NCBI RefSeq assembly: GCF_034355335.1 | Contig: NZ_CP136422.1 | Location: 5,678,501 to 5,742,500 of the forward strand | DNA length: 64,000 bases | Origin: Blautia coccoides | GTDB taxonomy: Bacteria > Bacillota > Clostridia > Lachnospirales > Lachnospiraceae | Direction of reading: 5' to 3' | In this document: positions 25,417 through 34,918 of the stretch, in pieces | Numbering within the stretch: position 1 is the stretch's first letter | Layout of the letters: the number at the start of each line of letters is the position of its first letter | Notes under the pieces: model-generated | What the model was told of the DNA's origin: nothing | Databases searched by the model: none | What the model saw: only the letters and a program-made list of their open reading frames with translations | Position numbers and translations under genes: made by a program

Positions 25417-26454
25417 TTAAAATGCCACACCCATTTTCACACTGCTGGCAGGATTGTTGTCAATACTCATATAAGTCTCTGCCGCCTTGTCCACGGGTAC
25501 CACCGGGTCAACAATATTTTCACATTTCAGCAGTCCTTTTGCCAGCATGTCCCAACAGGTATCACAAATCCTTTCAAAACTCCATCTGGGGTATTCTCGG
25601 TTTGGTTCACTGCATGCTCTGGATATAATGATATTGGGCTGGTTAAAGTGAGCCTCCCTGCCCAGATTCAAACCGCCCTGACATTCATGATACCATCCCA
25701 CGACTGCCACATTTCCATTATATGCCACACCTCTGACAGCCTGTTGGAGCGCATAATAGTTTCCGCTGGTCTCTATCACCACATCGGCTCCGCGTTTTCC
25801 GGTGGCCTTCTTGATCTCAAGTCCAACATCCACAGAAGCGGAATCAAGAGCCAGATCCGCACCGTTTTCCAGAGCCACATTCCGGCGTTTTTCGATGGGG
25901 TCGCACACAATAACCTTTGCCGCTCCTGCCAGCCTTGCAAACTGTGCCGCAAGCAGGCCGATGGCTCCCAGACCTGAGATCACCACATTATCTCCGACTC
26001 TCACCTGACCGTCGCGAATCCCCCCCAGCGCAAACTGTGCCGGATCATAACACACAGCTTCCTTCCAGGTCATACGCTCAGGCATTTTAAAGGCTTCCTC
26101 AGCTTTTAGGGTATGGGTACTTTTCAGAGGACCATAGCCGGCGATCCGTTCTCCGATCTCAAACCCGCTGACTTCATTTCCCATCTCAGTGATACGACCG
26201 ATCCACATATTACCTGGCCGCATAAAGAATGGTTTCTCCGCCGCCTCCCTGCTCTCTCTGAACAAAAGATACTCTTCATCAAAAACATTTTCCAGAAACG
26301 GGTCCTCCCCGCGAAAGTGAGTAAACTCTGTTCCGTGTTTAGCTGCGGCAAAATCCACCTCTGCTCTGATTTCATTCTCCTTTACCGGAACATCTTCATA
26401 TTCCCTCAGGAATGCCTTTCTTGGTTCTGTTGAAACAATCTCTTTACCTGCCAT
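25417..26454 (-). CDS. MDR-family dehydrogenase lacking zinc ligands
   Basis: 345-residue medium-chain dehydrogenase/reductase. The Rossmann motif is seen as VVISGLGAIGLLAAQFARLAG with the acidic end of beta-2 at VIVCDP, so NAD(H) is likely. Zinc enzymes of the family have CGICGTD and GHE motifs plus a four-Cys loop; here the matching places read FAAAKHGTEF and GNMWIG and the Cys loop is gone. It should therefore act without catalytic zinc or have another reaction. Start ATG 26454 follows AAAGGAGAAGG. Last gene of an operon with a Gfo/Idh/MocA enzyme and a GH4 glycosidase, which suggests a redox step on a sugar or glycoside (inference). Confidence 0.85.
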   Translation of the reverse strand: MAGKEIVSTEPRKAFLREYEDVPVKENEIRAEVDFAAAKHGTEFTHFRGEDPFLENVFDEEYLLFRESREAAEKPFFMRPGNMWIGRITEMGNEVSGFEIGERIAGYGPLKSTHTLKAEEAFKMPERMTWKEAVCYDPAQFALGGIRDGQVRVGDNVVISGLGAIGLLAAQFARLAGAAKVIVCDPIEKRRNVALENGADLALDSASVDVGLEIKKATGKRGADVVIETSGNYYALQQAVRGVAYNGNVAVVGWYHECQGGLNLGREAHFNQPNIIISRACSEPNREYPRWSFERICDTCWDMLAKGLLKCENIVDPVVPVDKAAETYMSIDNNPASSVKMGVAF

Positions 26455-26509
26455 TTTACCTTCTCCTTTAAATACTGAATTATGATAACGGTTCCGCATG
26501 TCTGCTAAT

Positions 26510-27508
26510 TTACGGCACAATGCACGCGCCGTTTTTTGATGACGATTCCACCACTGCGCTTACCAGACGCAGGCCCTTCAGCCCCTCTAAAACCCCTGCC
26601 GTGTTTCCTCTCCTGCCCCGTATGGTTTCTATAAAACAGCAGTCCTCCAGGTATGTGGCGTCCGCATCCTCCGAAACTGTTTCTGTACGGGGTTCTTCCT
26701 CATCTGTAAAGGTGAAGACAGCATGGTTATGGTCACTGAAATCTGCAGTCATATGCTGACAGATAACCCGGAACCTGCCGTTCCATTGCTCCTTCACAGC
26801 ACAATTGGAGCCACATACGGAACCCAGGGAGCCGTTTTTAAAATGTATGCTGCAGACACTGGTGTCCTCGATGGTATACCCCTCCACATCCTGATGGCAG
26901 AGATTGGCAATATGTCCGTTCACACAGTCAGCATCCCCCATCAGATAAAGTGCCATATCATACAGGTGGATCACCTGCTCAAAAACCTGTCCGCCGCATT
27001 TTGTAATATCACGCCACCAGGGACCGTGCAGGCTGTTGCACTCATAATCTGCCATATAAAGTGTAGGCCTTCCGGCAGTTCCATTGTCCAGATATTCCTT
27101 AAATTTTCTGACGGCGCTTCCAAATCTCATATGGTATCCCACTTGGGAGACAATATGATTTCGCTCCACTGCCTCTGCCATGGATTTTCCTCTCTCCACA
27201 CTGAGGGCCACGGGCTTTTCAATGAACACGTGGATCCCCTTGTCCGCTGCCGCTTCAAGCTGTCCGCTATGGGCAAAGGGCGGCAGGCAGATATATAGGG
27301 CGTCAAGTTCTGCCTCCTCTATCATACGAAACCCGTCATCGTACACGCCGCAGTCCAGATGGTTCTCACGTGCAAACGCCCTGGCATCCTCTTCCGGCCA
27401 GGAACACAGCCCTGCAATCTCCACATTTTCCATTTTCATCATGCTGCGCGCATGCGCTTTTCCCATATTTCCCATGCCCAGCACGCCTACTCTCAACACT
27501 TTCTCCAT
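26510..27508 (-). CDS. Gfo/Idh/MocA-family oxidoreductase
   Basis: 332-residue NAD(P)-dependent sugar oxidoreductase. Rossmann motif GVLGMGNMGKAHARSM at residues 8-23, the conserved EKP motif in HVFIEKPVALS, and the family's active-site segment GGQVFEQVIHLYDMALYLMG with a catalytic-type His. Members oxidise or reduce ring hydroxyls of sugars, inositols and glycosides. It stands between the GH4 glycosidase and the zinc-less dehydrogenase; the three form a plausible redox route for an imported glycoside. The exact substrate cannot be read from the sequence. Confidence 0.88.
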   Translation of the reverse strand: MEKVLRVGVLGMGNMGKAHARSMMKMENVEIAGLCSWPEEDARAFARENHLDCGVYDDGFRMIEEAELDALYICLPPFAHSGQLEAAADKGIHVFIEKPVALSVERGKSMAEAVERNHIVSQVGYHMRFGSAVRKFKEYLDNGTAGRPTLYMADYECNSLHGPWWRDITKCGGQVFEQVIHLYDMALYLMGDADCVNGHIANLCHQDVEGYTIEDTSVCSIHFKNGSLGSVCGSNCAVKEQWNGRFRVICQHMTADFSDHNHAVFTFTDEEEPRTETVSEDADATYLEDCCFIETIRGRRGNTAGVLEGLKGLRLVSAVVESSSKNGACIVP

Positions 27509-27548
27509 GTAACTGTTCTCCTTATTTTTATATGCCCTCTGTATTTTT

Positions 27549-27691
27549 GTAACAGTTCAGCCTTCCACTATCCCGCGAGGTGTTGCCTTGCATTTGCAAG
27601 GCAATCCCGAGACAGTCACGCGTCAGACTGCGTTTTTTGCAGTCTGTATGCATGCTTTTGTTGCTATGAAGCCGTAAGGCTGAATAGTAAC
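27549..27691. repeat. 143-bp dispersed structured element, copy A
   Basis: Full copy lying inside the glycoside operon between the GH4 gene and the Gfo/Idh/MocA gene. Ends are GTAACAGTTCAGCCTT and AAGGCTGAATAGTAAC, which pair as imperfect terminal inverted repeats. Inside are two perfect hairpins: TTGCCTTGC/GCAAGGCAA (loop ATTT) and CAGACTGC/GCAGTCTG. It differs from copy B (36886-37028) at 8 of 143 positions and has the same length. Confidence 0.92.
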
Positions 27692-27697
27692 GTATTT

Positions 27698-29020
27698 TTA
27701 CCTGTATTTCGGCATCCACGAACCATGTGCCTCCAGCATCTCGTCACACATTGCCTTAATATCATCCATAGACAGTTCTGCTGCTGTATGGGGATCCATC
27801 ATGGCGGCCATATACAAATCTTCTTTTTTCCTGGACTTAGCCGCCTGAATGGTCAAAAGCTGCACATTAATATTGGTTCGGTTAATGGCAGCGCACTGCT
27901 CGGGAAGATTACCCACATAGCAGGGATGGATTCCGTCCCGGTCCACAAGACAGGGTACCTCCACACAGGCATTGGGCGGAAGATTTGGTATCAGGCCCGT
28001 ATTCTGTACATTTCCGTGTACACGGTAGGGAATATCATTTTCCATGGCGTTTATGATAAAAGATGCAAATTCACGGCTCTTCTCATGCTTTATCTCTGCA
28101 TTCTGAACCAGATCCTCCCGCATCTGTTTCCAGTCTCCGATCTGTTTAATACAGCGTTTCGGGTATTCGTCCAGAGGGATGTTGTACCGCTCAATGAGCT
28201 GCGGATATCTTTCCTTTATAAACCATGGGGTGTATTCTGCATTATGTTCGGATGACTCCGTTATGTAATAGCCAAATTTCAGCATCATCTCGTATCGTAC
28301 TTTATCCCAGTCCCCGTCGTATACAGCCTCACCGCTGAGAAAAGCCGCCGCCCTCCTTTTAATCTCCGGATATAAATCATTTCCTCTGCCGTCCTGTACC
28401 TTTAAAAGCCACGCCTGATGGTTGATGCCCGCAATTTCCCATCTGGTTTCCGGAACCAGTTCCTCCATATCAAGTGCCTTGAAAAGCTGAGGAATACAGA
28501 CCTGCACACTGTGGCACAGGCCAATAGAACGGATTGGGGTGTATGTCTGCAGATATCCTGTCAGCATAGCCATAGGATTGGAATAATTGATGAAGAGGGC
28601 GTCCGGGCATGCCTCCTGCATATCTGCTGCAAATTCCTCCAACACCGGTATAGTGCGCAGTGCCCTGAATATACCTCCTATCCCTAATGTATCCCCTATG
28701 GTCTGACGCAGTCCGTATTTTTTCGGAATCTCAAAGTCAGTGATCGTGCAAGGGTCATATCCCCCAACCTGAATGGCATTTACCACGTATTTTGCCCCTC
28801 TCAGAGCCTGTTTTCTGTCAGCATGAGCCTCAATCCTCACTTTACGTCCCGTATTTGAAGCTATGTTTTCCAGCATTTTTCTGGAATCCTCCAGCCGCAC
28901 AGGATCAATGTCGTGCAGCGCAATCTCCAGATCCTTTATCTCCGGTGTCAGGATGCAGTCACCCAGCACACTTTTGGCAAATATTGTGCTGCCTGCTCCC
29001 ATAAAAGCTATTCTTGGCAT
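27698..29020 (-). CDS. GH4 glycosidase, alpha-galactosidase-like
   Basis: 440-residue family 4 glycoside hydrolase. These enzymes need NAD+ and a divalent metal and cleave by oxidation at C3 and elimination. Dinucleotide motif IAFMGAGSTIFAKSV at the start, metal-site Cys169-His170 in GLCHSVQ, and NHQAW (200-204), with VGGYDPC and YSNPMA also conserved. The CHSVQ motif favours the alpha-galactosidase (MelA) or galacturonidase branch over 6-phospho-glucosidases; uptake by an ABC transporter rather than a PTS also fits a non-phosphorylated substrate. AGGAGG precedes the ATG. Confidence 0.88.
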   Translation of the reverse strand: MPRIAFMGAGSTIFAKSVLGDCILTPEIKDLEIALHDIDPVRLEDSRKMLENIASNTGRKVRIEAHADRKQALRGAKYVVNAIQVGGYDPCTITDFEIPKKYGLRQTIGDTLGIGGIFRALRTIPVLEEFAADMQEACPDALFINYSNPMAMLTGYLQTYTPIRSIGLCHSVQVCIPQLFKALDMEELVPETRWEIAGINHQAWLLKVQDGRGNDLYPEIKRRAAAFLSGEAVYDGDWDKVRYEMMLKFGYYITESSEHNAEYTPWFIKERYPQLIERYNIPLDEYPKRCIKQIGDWKQMREDLVQNAEIKHEKSREFASFIINAMENDIPYRVHGNVQNTGLIPNLPPNACVEVPCLVDRDGIHPCYVGNLPEQCAAINRTNINVQLLTIQAAKSRKKEDLYMAAMMDPHTAAELSMDDIKAMCDEMLEAHGSWMPKYR

Positions 29021-29057
29021 AAACTCCTCCTGTCTTCCACTCTTCTTTTTCCTCGCA

Positions 29058-29927
29058 TCAGCTCTTCATTCCTGTTATTGTAATTCCCTCAATGATATAT
29101 TTCTGTGCAAACAGGTAGACCGCCAGCACAGGGATCACTGCGATGGTGGACGCGGCCATGATCAGCGACCAGTCCACTGTGTATTTTCCTTTAAACATAT
29201 TGAGCAGCAGGGGCACTGTATATTTTTCCTGGGAGTTCAAGAATATCAGAGGCGTATAGAAACTGTTCCAGTTCCACATGAATGAGAATATTCCCAGGGA
29301 TGCCAGTGCCGGTTTCACAAGCGGAAGCACAATCCTGAAAAACATGGAGCCATAGTTTGCCCCGTCAATGATCCCGGCCTCCATCAATTCATCGGGCAGA
29401 GCCATAATAAACTGCCTGCACAGAAATACCCCCATAGGCATATAAGCCACTGTCATCAAAATAATGGACAAATGTGTGTCGATCAGATTAAGCTGACTGA
29501 AAATCAGGAACAGCGGAATGGAAATCACCGTATAAGGTACCATCATGACCGCAATAAATCCTCCAAACACTACATTTGAACCTCTAAACCTCAGCTTTCC
29601 CAAGGCATATCCCGCCATAGCGGAGGTGAGCACCTGTCCCGTTACATTGATGACCGCCAGTTTCAGGCTGTTCAGGTAAGCTTTATCAAAGGGCAGTGCT
29701 GTTATGGCTTTTCTGTAATTATCCCAGTGGAAAATCTTCGGTATCAGTTTCGGCGGATAGGCAAATGCCTCCTCAGACCCTTTCAGGGAAGTGGATATCA
29801 TCCACAGAAACGGAAATAACGCAAGAACAGTCATTGCAATAAGCACCACCTGGACCAACAGGACATAAAACTTCTTTTTCACGCCAGCCCTTCTGCCTTT
29901 AGTGATTTTTTTCTTTCTGTCTTCCAT
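29058..29927 (-). CDS. Carbohydrate ABC transporter permease (MalG type)
   Basis: 289-residue integral membrane protein with six predicted helices and the CUT1 EAA motif at about 190-210 (ELMEAGIIDGANYGSMFFRI). KKKFYVLLVQVVLIAMTVLALFPFLWMIS is the first helix region. ATG 29927 is preceded by AGGTGAG; the upstream start at 29966 overlaps the spacer and is less likely. Partner of the MalF-type permease upstream. Confidence 0.92.
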   Translation of the reverse strand: MEDRKKKITKGRRAGVKKKFYVLLVQVVLIAMTVLALFPFLWMISTSLKGSEEAFAYPPKLIPKIFHWDNYRKAITALPFDKAYLNSLKLAVINVTGQVLTSAMAGYALGKLRFRGSNVVFGGFIAVMMVPYTVISIPLFLIFSQLNLIDTHLSIILMTVAYMPMGVFLCRQFIMALPDELMEAGIIDGANYGSMFFRIVLPLVKPALASLGIFSFMWNWNSFYTPLIFLNSQEKYTVPLLLNMFKGKYTVDWSLIMAASTIAVIPVLAVYLFAQKYIIEGITITGMKS

Positions 29928-29975
29928 CTTCTCACCTACTTTCCGTAATAGCAGCAGTTCAGACAAGCTGAACCA

Positions 29976-30857
29976 TTACCCGTAATGAACCCATTTGTCA
30001 GACAGCTTGAACTGTATCACAGACACAGCCACTACTACAAAGAATAATATCAGCGCCGCTGTAGACGCCTTGCCCAACTCATAGCTCTTAAATGCTGTCT
30101 GATAGATATGAATGGCCATGGTATAAGTTTTCTTTGCCGGCCCCCCTGATGTCAGCAGGAACATCTGGTCAAAGACCTGGAAAGCATTGATCATTGTAGT
30201 GATGGTCACCAGTAATGTGGTTGGTGAGATAAGCGGAATCGTAATATTGAAAAACACCTGACGTTCATTTGCACCGTCAATCTTTGCCGCATCCACATAA
30301 GTCTTTGGAACATTCTGCAATCCCGCCAGAAAAAGCACAATATTATATCCCAGCCCCCACCAGATACTCATTACAATGACTGCCCCCATGGCCGTGGAGG
30401 GATCGCGCAGCCATTCCTTCCCCTCTATCCCCAAAAACCTCAATATCATGTTCAGAATTCCAAACTGCGGCTGGTAAATCCAGGACCATACCACCGCAAT
30501 ACCCACAGAGGTAACGATCTGGGGAAGGAAAAAAACTGCGCGGTAAAACATTTTTCCCCATGCCTTATTCAGAAGCATGGCAAGTCCCAGTGAAAGGGCA
30601 ATGGAACATGGCACATAGATAACCGAATAGATAAGGGTATTCTTTATGGCAATAGCTGTGTCCGGATCTGTAAACACTGCCTTAAAATTCTGAAAGCCTG
30701 TAAATACCGGTGAGCTGAACCCGTTCCAATCAAAGAAACTCAGGACAAACGCGATCACAATGGGTATGATCCCAAGGCAGACCAGACTGATGAGCTGGGG
30801 AAGAATAAACACAATTCCCCATCTGTTTCTGGATTTTTCCAGTTTACTTTTCTTCAT
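29976..30857 (-). CDS. Carbohydrate ABC transporter permease (MalF type)
   Basis: 293-residue permease with six helices and the EAA loop YVDAAKIDGANERQVFFNIT. First helix is WGIVFILPQLISLVCLGIIPIVI. ATG 30857 follows GGAAGGGATGG; another ATG seven codons upstream (30878) is possible. Forms the channel with the MalG-type protein. No ABC ATPase is encoded in the operon, so a shared MsmK-type ATPase encoded elsewhere must supply energy (established for many CUT1 systems of Firmicutes). Confidence 0.92.
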   Translation of the reverse strand: MKKSKLEKSRNRWGIVFILPQLISLVCLGIIPIVIAFVLSFFDWNGFSSPVFTGFQNFKAVFTDPDTAIAIKNTLIYSVIYVPCSIALSLGLAMLLNKAWGKMFYRAVFFLPQIVTSVGIAVVWSWIYQPQFGILNMILRFLGIEGKEWLRDPSTAMGAVIVMSIWWGLGYNIVLFLAGLQNVPKTYVDAAKIDGANERQVFFNITIPLISPTTLLVTITTMINAFQVFDQMFLLTSGGPAKKTYTMAIHIYQTAFKSYELGKASTAALILFFVVVAVSVIQFKLSDKWVHYG

Positions 30858-30884
30858 ATGTCCATCCCTTCCGCACATACCTTA

Positions 30885-32174
30885 TCATTTCTGTAGTTCA
30901 TCGTTTACTGTCTGTACCATATTGGTCAGAGTCTGCTCCACATCCTGTTCTCCCACAAGCAGTTTTTCCACTTCGCCTGTGATGGAATCTGTCATGCCCG
31001 GATGAAGTGCCTCTGCTTTCGGATACACCAGTGCAATATCCACAGCATCCAGGAAATTCTGTGCATGCTCCGGAGTTCCTGTCAATACGATCTCGTCCAG
31101 TCCGTCAACGGTGGGAACTGCGTTTCCTTGGCCTTCCATCCTGATCTTCTGTCCCTGCTCTCCGCAGTAGAAGGATACAAACTCCCACACCGCATCGGGA
31201 TCAGATGTCTTCTTGTTTATAACCAGGGGTGTTGCGGGCATGGCACAGACTGCCTGAGACGGCTCCTCATAGTACGGGAACGGAGCCACATCATATTCAA
31301 AGCTCAAATCTGTAAAATCAGCCACGTACCAGCGCCCTGCGTACAGCATCCCGGCCTGGCCTGAGACAAAAAGCGTATCCGGTGACTCTCCGCTTGTCAG
31401 GGATCCTGCAAAAGTAAAAGCCTTTGACTTGATATTACTGTCCAGATAAGTCAGACCGGCTCTGGCCCGTTCAGAACCGAATTCCGCTTTTGTCATGTCA
31501 TCTGAATAGATCGGTTTATCTGCGGAAAAAAGGAAGGAATAGAGAGGCCCCCACCAGTTCTCATAGACGAATCCCACCTTTGATGCATCCCTAAGCTGTT
31601 CCGACACATGCTGGAGCGCCTCAAAATTCCATTTCCCCTCATCCGCATATTCCTGGGGCGTCTTTATGTTCAGCTCCTTGAATAAATCCGCATTGTAATA
31701 AATCACCATAGGGTTGCAGTCCACCGGAACTCCTGTGACTTTATCCTGAAATGTATAATTTTCCAGTAAATTTTCCGGTACATCCCCTCTCTTTAAATTA
31801 GAATCATCTTCGTCCAAATATTTGGAAATATCCAGAAGCATATCGGATTTGTTCAATTCTCCATAGGATGCCTCCTCCGAATAAAAACAGTCCGGTGCTT
31901 CCTTTGACTTGAGCTGTGTCATGATCTTTTCGTTGTAGTTATCCCCCGGTACTCCCACAAATGTCACTTCAACATCTTCGCTCTGTTCATTGAAGGCATC
32001 CACAGCCTTCTTATACTGCTCCAGCTCAGCTGCCGAACCCCCGACCATGAACCGCACGCTGTTCTTTCCATCGGCAGTCTTTCCCTTACTGCCGCTGCTC
32101 TGGCAGCCCCCAAGCACCAAAGCCCCTGCCAATCCTACTGCCAATGCTGCCGCTAACATTTTTCTTCTCAACAT
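30885..32174 (-). CDS. Carbohydrate-binding lipoprotein of ABC transporter
   Basis: 429-residue extracytoplasmic solute-binding protein of family 1. Signal peptide from MLRRKMLAAALAVGLAGALV with lipobox VLGGC, then NSVRFMVGGSAAELEQYKKAVDAF, a normal start of CUT1 binding proteins, and ATPLVINKKTSDPDAVWEFV in the C-lobe. ATG 32174 has AAGGAGGT seven bases upstream. First gene of the operon; the divergent AraC gene probably controls it. Confidence 0.93.
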   Translation of the reverse strand: MLRRKMLAAALAVGLAGALVLGGCQSSGSKGKTADGKNSVRFMVGGSAAELEQYKKAVDAFNEQSEDVEVTFVGVPGDNYNEKIMTQLKSKEAPDCFYSEEASYGELNKSDMLLDISKYLDEDDSNLKRGDVPENLLENYTFQDKVTGVPVDCNPMVIYYNADLFKELNIKTPQEYADEGKWNFEALQHVSEQLRDASKVGFVYENWWGPLYSFLFSADKPIYSDDMTKAEFGSERARAGLTYLDSNIKSKAFTFAGSLTSGESPDTLFVSGQAGMLYAGRWYVADFTDLSFEYDVAPFPYYEEPSQAVCAMPATPLVINKKTSDPDAVWEFVSFYCGEQGQKIRMEGQGNAVPTVDGLDEIVLTGTPEHAQNFLDAVDIALVYPKAEALHPGMTDSITGEVEKLLVGEQDVEQTLTNMVQTVNDELQK

Positions 32175-32323
32175 ACCTTTTACCTCCTTAGGCAATACCT
32201 TCTCTGTTTTCCATGTTTCCATCAGCATTTCTTTATACTTCTCATTATAAAAGATTCCCCTCAAAACAGAATACCTTCTCTTGTCCTTATGATGGATTCA
32301 TGTTGTTTTTTGTACATTTCAGT

Positions 32324-32351
32324 ATTATACTGTAACTAATCAGCAGGCCAA
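32324..32351 (-). promoter_or_regulatory. Promoter of the glycoside operon
   Basis: Minus strand: -35 TTGGCC (32346-32351), 16-base spacer, -10 TATAAT (32324-32329). It lies in the 240-base divergent spacer shared with the AraC gene and gives a leader of about 140 bases. The non-consensus -35 suits an AraC activator. Confidence 0.6.
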
Positions 32352-32415
32352 AGCCACGAATGCGCAGAATGTACTGAACGTTTACATTATACTGTTCATA
32401 AAAGGGGGATTCATT

Positions 32416-33261
32416 ATGAAAATTGAGGAATATTACGCATCAAAAACAAAGAGAGATGTAAATTTAAGATACTGCGGCTATGAAGAATGCGCATCCGATT
32501 TCCGCATGCCTCCCCACACCCGCTCGGAATACTTAATCCACTATATCACCCAGGGCCGGGGAACCTATATCTGTGAAGGCCGGACGTATCCCATCCGCCG
32601 GGGAGAACTGTTTATCATATACCCCTCACAGCTTGTCAGCTACCACACTTCACCAGAGGAGCCGCTGCATTTTTCCTGGATTGCCTTCACCGGAGACCAT
32701 GCCGATACCCTCACGGACCAGCTGGGCTTTTCCCACAACGCCCCGGTTCATAAGCTACACCCCCAATACTCCATATCTGAAGACATTCAAACTCTGGCGG
32801 AACAACTGTCCTCTGCAGGCTTCTGCAATGACTTTACGATCCAGTCCCTTATATACTCCATTTTTTCTAATATTGCCCAGTCCTACAGTCTCTCAGGCAA
32901 TTACCAGAAAGAGAGCCAGACCGTCCTCTTCGAGCATATAGGGAAGGCCAAATCCTATATAAAATCCAACTATATCTATCCCATTACCGTCCAGGACATT
33001 GTGGATCATGTAGGCCTGGAGCGCAGTTACTTCTCCAAGATATTCCACAAATTCACTGGAACCACAGCCCAGAACTACCTCCTGAACCTCCGCATCCAGC
33101 GCTCTAAACTTCTACTTGAACGTACAGACTACACAGTCCGGGAAATTTGTTCCTATGTGGGCATGAAAGACGAATACTACTTTTCCAGAGCATTCAAACG
33201 TTCTGTGGGCCTCTCCCCCACCCAATACCGCCGGGGAGATCCGCCTGCCCCAACAGCTTAA
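32416..33261 (+). CDS. AraC-family regulator of the glycoside operon
   Basis: 281-residue regulator: N-terminal cupin-like sensor (SEYLIHYITQGRGTYICEG, then YPIRRGELFIIYPSQLVSY) and C-terminal pair of helix-turn-helix motifs (ITVQDIVDHVGLERSYFSKIF and YTVREICSYVGMKDEYYFSRAF) ending with the AraC signature FKRSVGLSPTQYR. It is divergent from the sugar ABC operon and should respond to the imported glycoside. Ribosome site AAAGGGGG. Confidence 0.92.
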   Translation: MKIEEYYASKTKRDVNLRYCGYEECASDFRMPPHTRSEYLIHYITQGRGTYICEGRTYPIRRGELFIIYPSQLVSYHTSPEEPLHFSWIAFTGDHADTLTDQLGFSHNAPVHKLHPQYSISEDIQTLAEQLSSAGFCNDFTIQSLIYSIFSNIAQSYSLSGNYQKESQTVLFEHIGKAKSYIKSNYIYPITVQDIVDHVGLERSYFSKIFHKFTGTTAQNYLLNLRIQRSKLLLERTDYTVREICSYVGMKDEYYFSRAFKRSVGLSPTQYRRGDPPAPTA

Positions 33262-33484
33262 TGTAGAAGTTCCTTTCCAAGAGTATAGTAAATGGGAGCA
33301 GGCCAGCTCCGTAACAGCGGAACGCTTCGCTCCCAGGCATCTCTCTCCTTTGTCCCTCTTCCGGCCTCTTCCGTCCGCTGCCAAGTCACAAAAAAGGCAG
33401 CCGCCCCAGTCATCCCGCACACCATCTGCAAGATTCCCGGACCAGCCGCCCTCTATTCTTCCATTATCCTATCCCATGCCTCTG

Positions 33485-33811
33485 TCAAGACTCATGGTCA
33501 CTTACGTGAAACTTCTTAAGATTCCCTATTTTCTGCCGTCTCTCCTCCAGAATCCCTTCCACCTCATCAATTGAAATCCCGCTCTCCACCATCATAACCA
33601 CCAAATGATAGAGAAGATCACAGATCTCATTTGCAGTATCCTCATTCTCCCCATTCTTAGCAGCAATAATTACCTCGCTGCACTCCTCGCCGCACTTTTT
33701 CAATATTTTATCAAGTCCCTGCTCAAAAAGATAGCAGGTATAAGAACCTTCCTGTTTTACAGCCTTACGTTCCAAAGCCACATCATAAAGCCCCTTTATC
33801 ACATCCATCAT
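33485..33811 (-). CDS. hisE: Phosphoribosyl-ATP pyrophosphatase
   Basis: 108-residue all-alpha MazG-like enzyme, second step of histidine synthesis. GSYTCYLFEQGLDKILKKCGEECSEVIIAAK and EICDLLYHLVVMM carry the metal-binding Glu and Asp residues. Last gene of the his operon. HisE and HisI are separate proteins here rather than the fused HisIE of many bacteria. Confidence 0.95.
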   Translation of the reverse strand: MMDVIKGLYDVALERKAVKQEGSYTCYLFEQGLDKILKKCGEECSEVIIAAKNGENEDTANEICDLLYHLVVMMVESGISIDEVEGILEERRQKIGNLKKFHVSDHES

Positions 33812-33835
33812 AAAAGCCGCCCTCCTTTTCCTAAT

Positions 33836-34156
33836 TTATATTTCCTCTATCCTGTTAAAAAAACAGCTGTGTGCCCCTGTGTGACAGGCAACGCCTGTCT
33901 GAACCACCGTTACCAGCAAAGTATCCTTATCACAGTCTGCTTTTATATCCATCACCTTCTGAACATGTCCGGAAGTCGCACCCTTGTTCCACAGTTCCTG
34001 TCTGGAACGGCTGTAAAACCAGGTATATCCGGTCTCAAGGGTTTTCTGAAGGCTCTCCCGGTTCATGTAGGCCAGCATCAGCACCTCACCAGTGCCTGCC
34101 TCCTGCACAATGGCAGGTATCAAATCACTCTTCTCAAAATAACATTCTAAATTCAT
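33836..34156 (-). CDS. hisI: Phosphoribosyl-AMP cyclohydrolase
   Basis: 106-residue zinc enzyme, third step of histidine synthesis. The family motif is [17 protein letters not shown], with the zinc and magnesium residues in [13 protein letters not shown] and the Cys-His segment [12 protein letters not shown]. Three bases separate it from hisF. Confidence 0.96.
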   Translation of the reverse strand: MNLECYFEKSDLIPAIVQEAGTGEVLMLAYMNRESLQKTLETGYTWFYSRSRQELWNKGATSGHVQKVMDIKADCDKDTLLVTVVQTGVACHTGAHSCFFNRIEEI

Positions 34157-34159
34157 CCT

Positions 34160-34918
34160 CTACCTCCTGACCGGAATCTGTTTCTCTTTCAGATGTTCTT
34201 TTACCTGCTCTACAGTGAGCTCCCGGAAGTGGAACAGGGACGCCGCCAGTGCCGCGTCTGCTTTACTCTCCTTAAACACCTCTGAAAAATGCTCCAGCTT
34301 ACCGCATCCGCCGCTAGCAATGACCGGTATGGAAACCACATCACAGACCGCATTGGTCAGTTCCAGATCAAAACCGTCGCGACATCCGTCTGTATCCATA
34401 GATGTGAGCAGGATCTCACCCGCTCCCAACTGCTGGCACTTCTGTGCCCATTGGACTGCGTCCAGTCCTGTATCTATCCTCCCGCCGTTCACCACGACTT
34501 TGAATCTGCCCTTCTCATCCCTTTTTGCATCAATGGCTGCTACCACGCATTGGCTTCCAAAAACAACCGCAGCCTCCCTGATAAGCTCAGGATTTTTAAC
34601 TGCCGCGGAATTGACGGAAACCTTGTCGGCTCCGGCACGGAGGATTTCCCGGAAATCCTCCACTGTGCGGATACCACCCCCTACTGTAAGGGGCACAAAT
34701 ACATGCTTTGCCGTCCTGGATACCACATCCACCATAGTTCCTCTTCCCTCATGGGTAGCTGTGATATCCAGAAAACAGATTTCATCTGCTCCCTGCCTGT
34801 CGTACTCAATGGCGCATTCCACTGGATCTCCCACCTCTTTGATTCCCACAAAATTCACGCCCTTAACCACTTTGCCGTCTCTTACGTCCAGGCAGGGTAT
34901 AATTCTCTTTGCTAACAT
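34160..34918 (-). CDS. hisF: Imidazole glycerol phosphate synthase, cyclase subunit
   Basis: 252-residue TIM barrel. Catalytic Asp residues are in [16 protein letters not shown] (N-terminal) and [15 protein letters not shown] (C-terminal half). It makes IGP and AICAR using ammonia from HisH. Overlaps hisA by 7 bases. Confidence 0.97.
   Translation of the reverse strand: MLAKRIIPCLDVRDGKVVKGVNFVGIKEVGDPVECAIEYDRQGADEICFLDITATHEGRGTMVDVVSRTAKHVFVPLTVGGGIRTVEDFREILRAGADKVSVNSAAVKNPELIREAAVVFGSQCVVAAIDAKRDEKGRFKVVVNGGRIDTGLDAVQWAQKCQQLGAGEILLTSMDTDGCRDGFDLELTNAVCDVVSIPVIASGGCGKLEHFSEVFKESKADAALAASLFHFRELTVEQVKEHLKEKQIPVRR

Noticed and set aside
27359-28255. 298-codon open frame across the repeat and GH4 gene on the + strand
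   Set aside because: It runs through copy A of the repeat and antisense to two conserved enzymes; similar translated strings appear at copy B only because the DNA repeat is shared.
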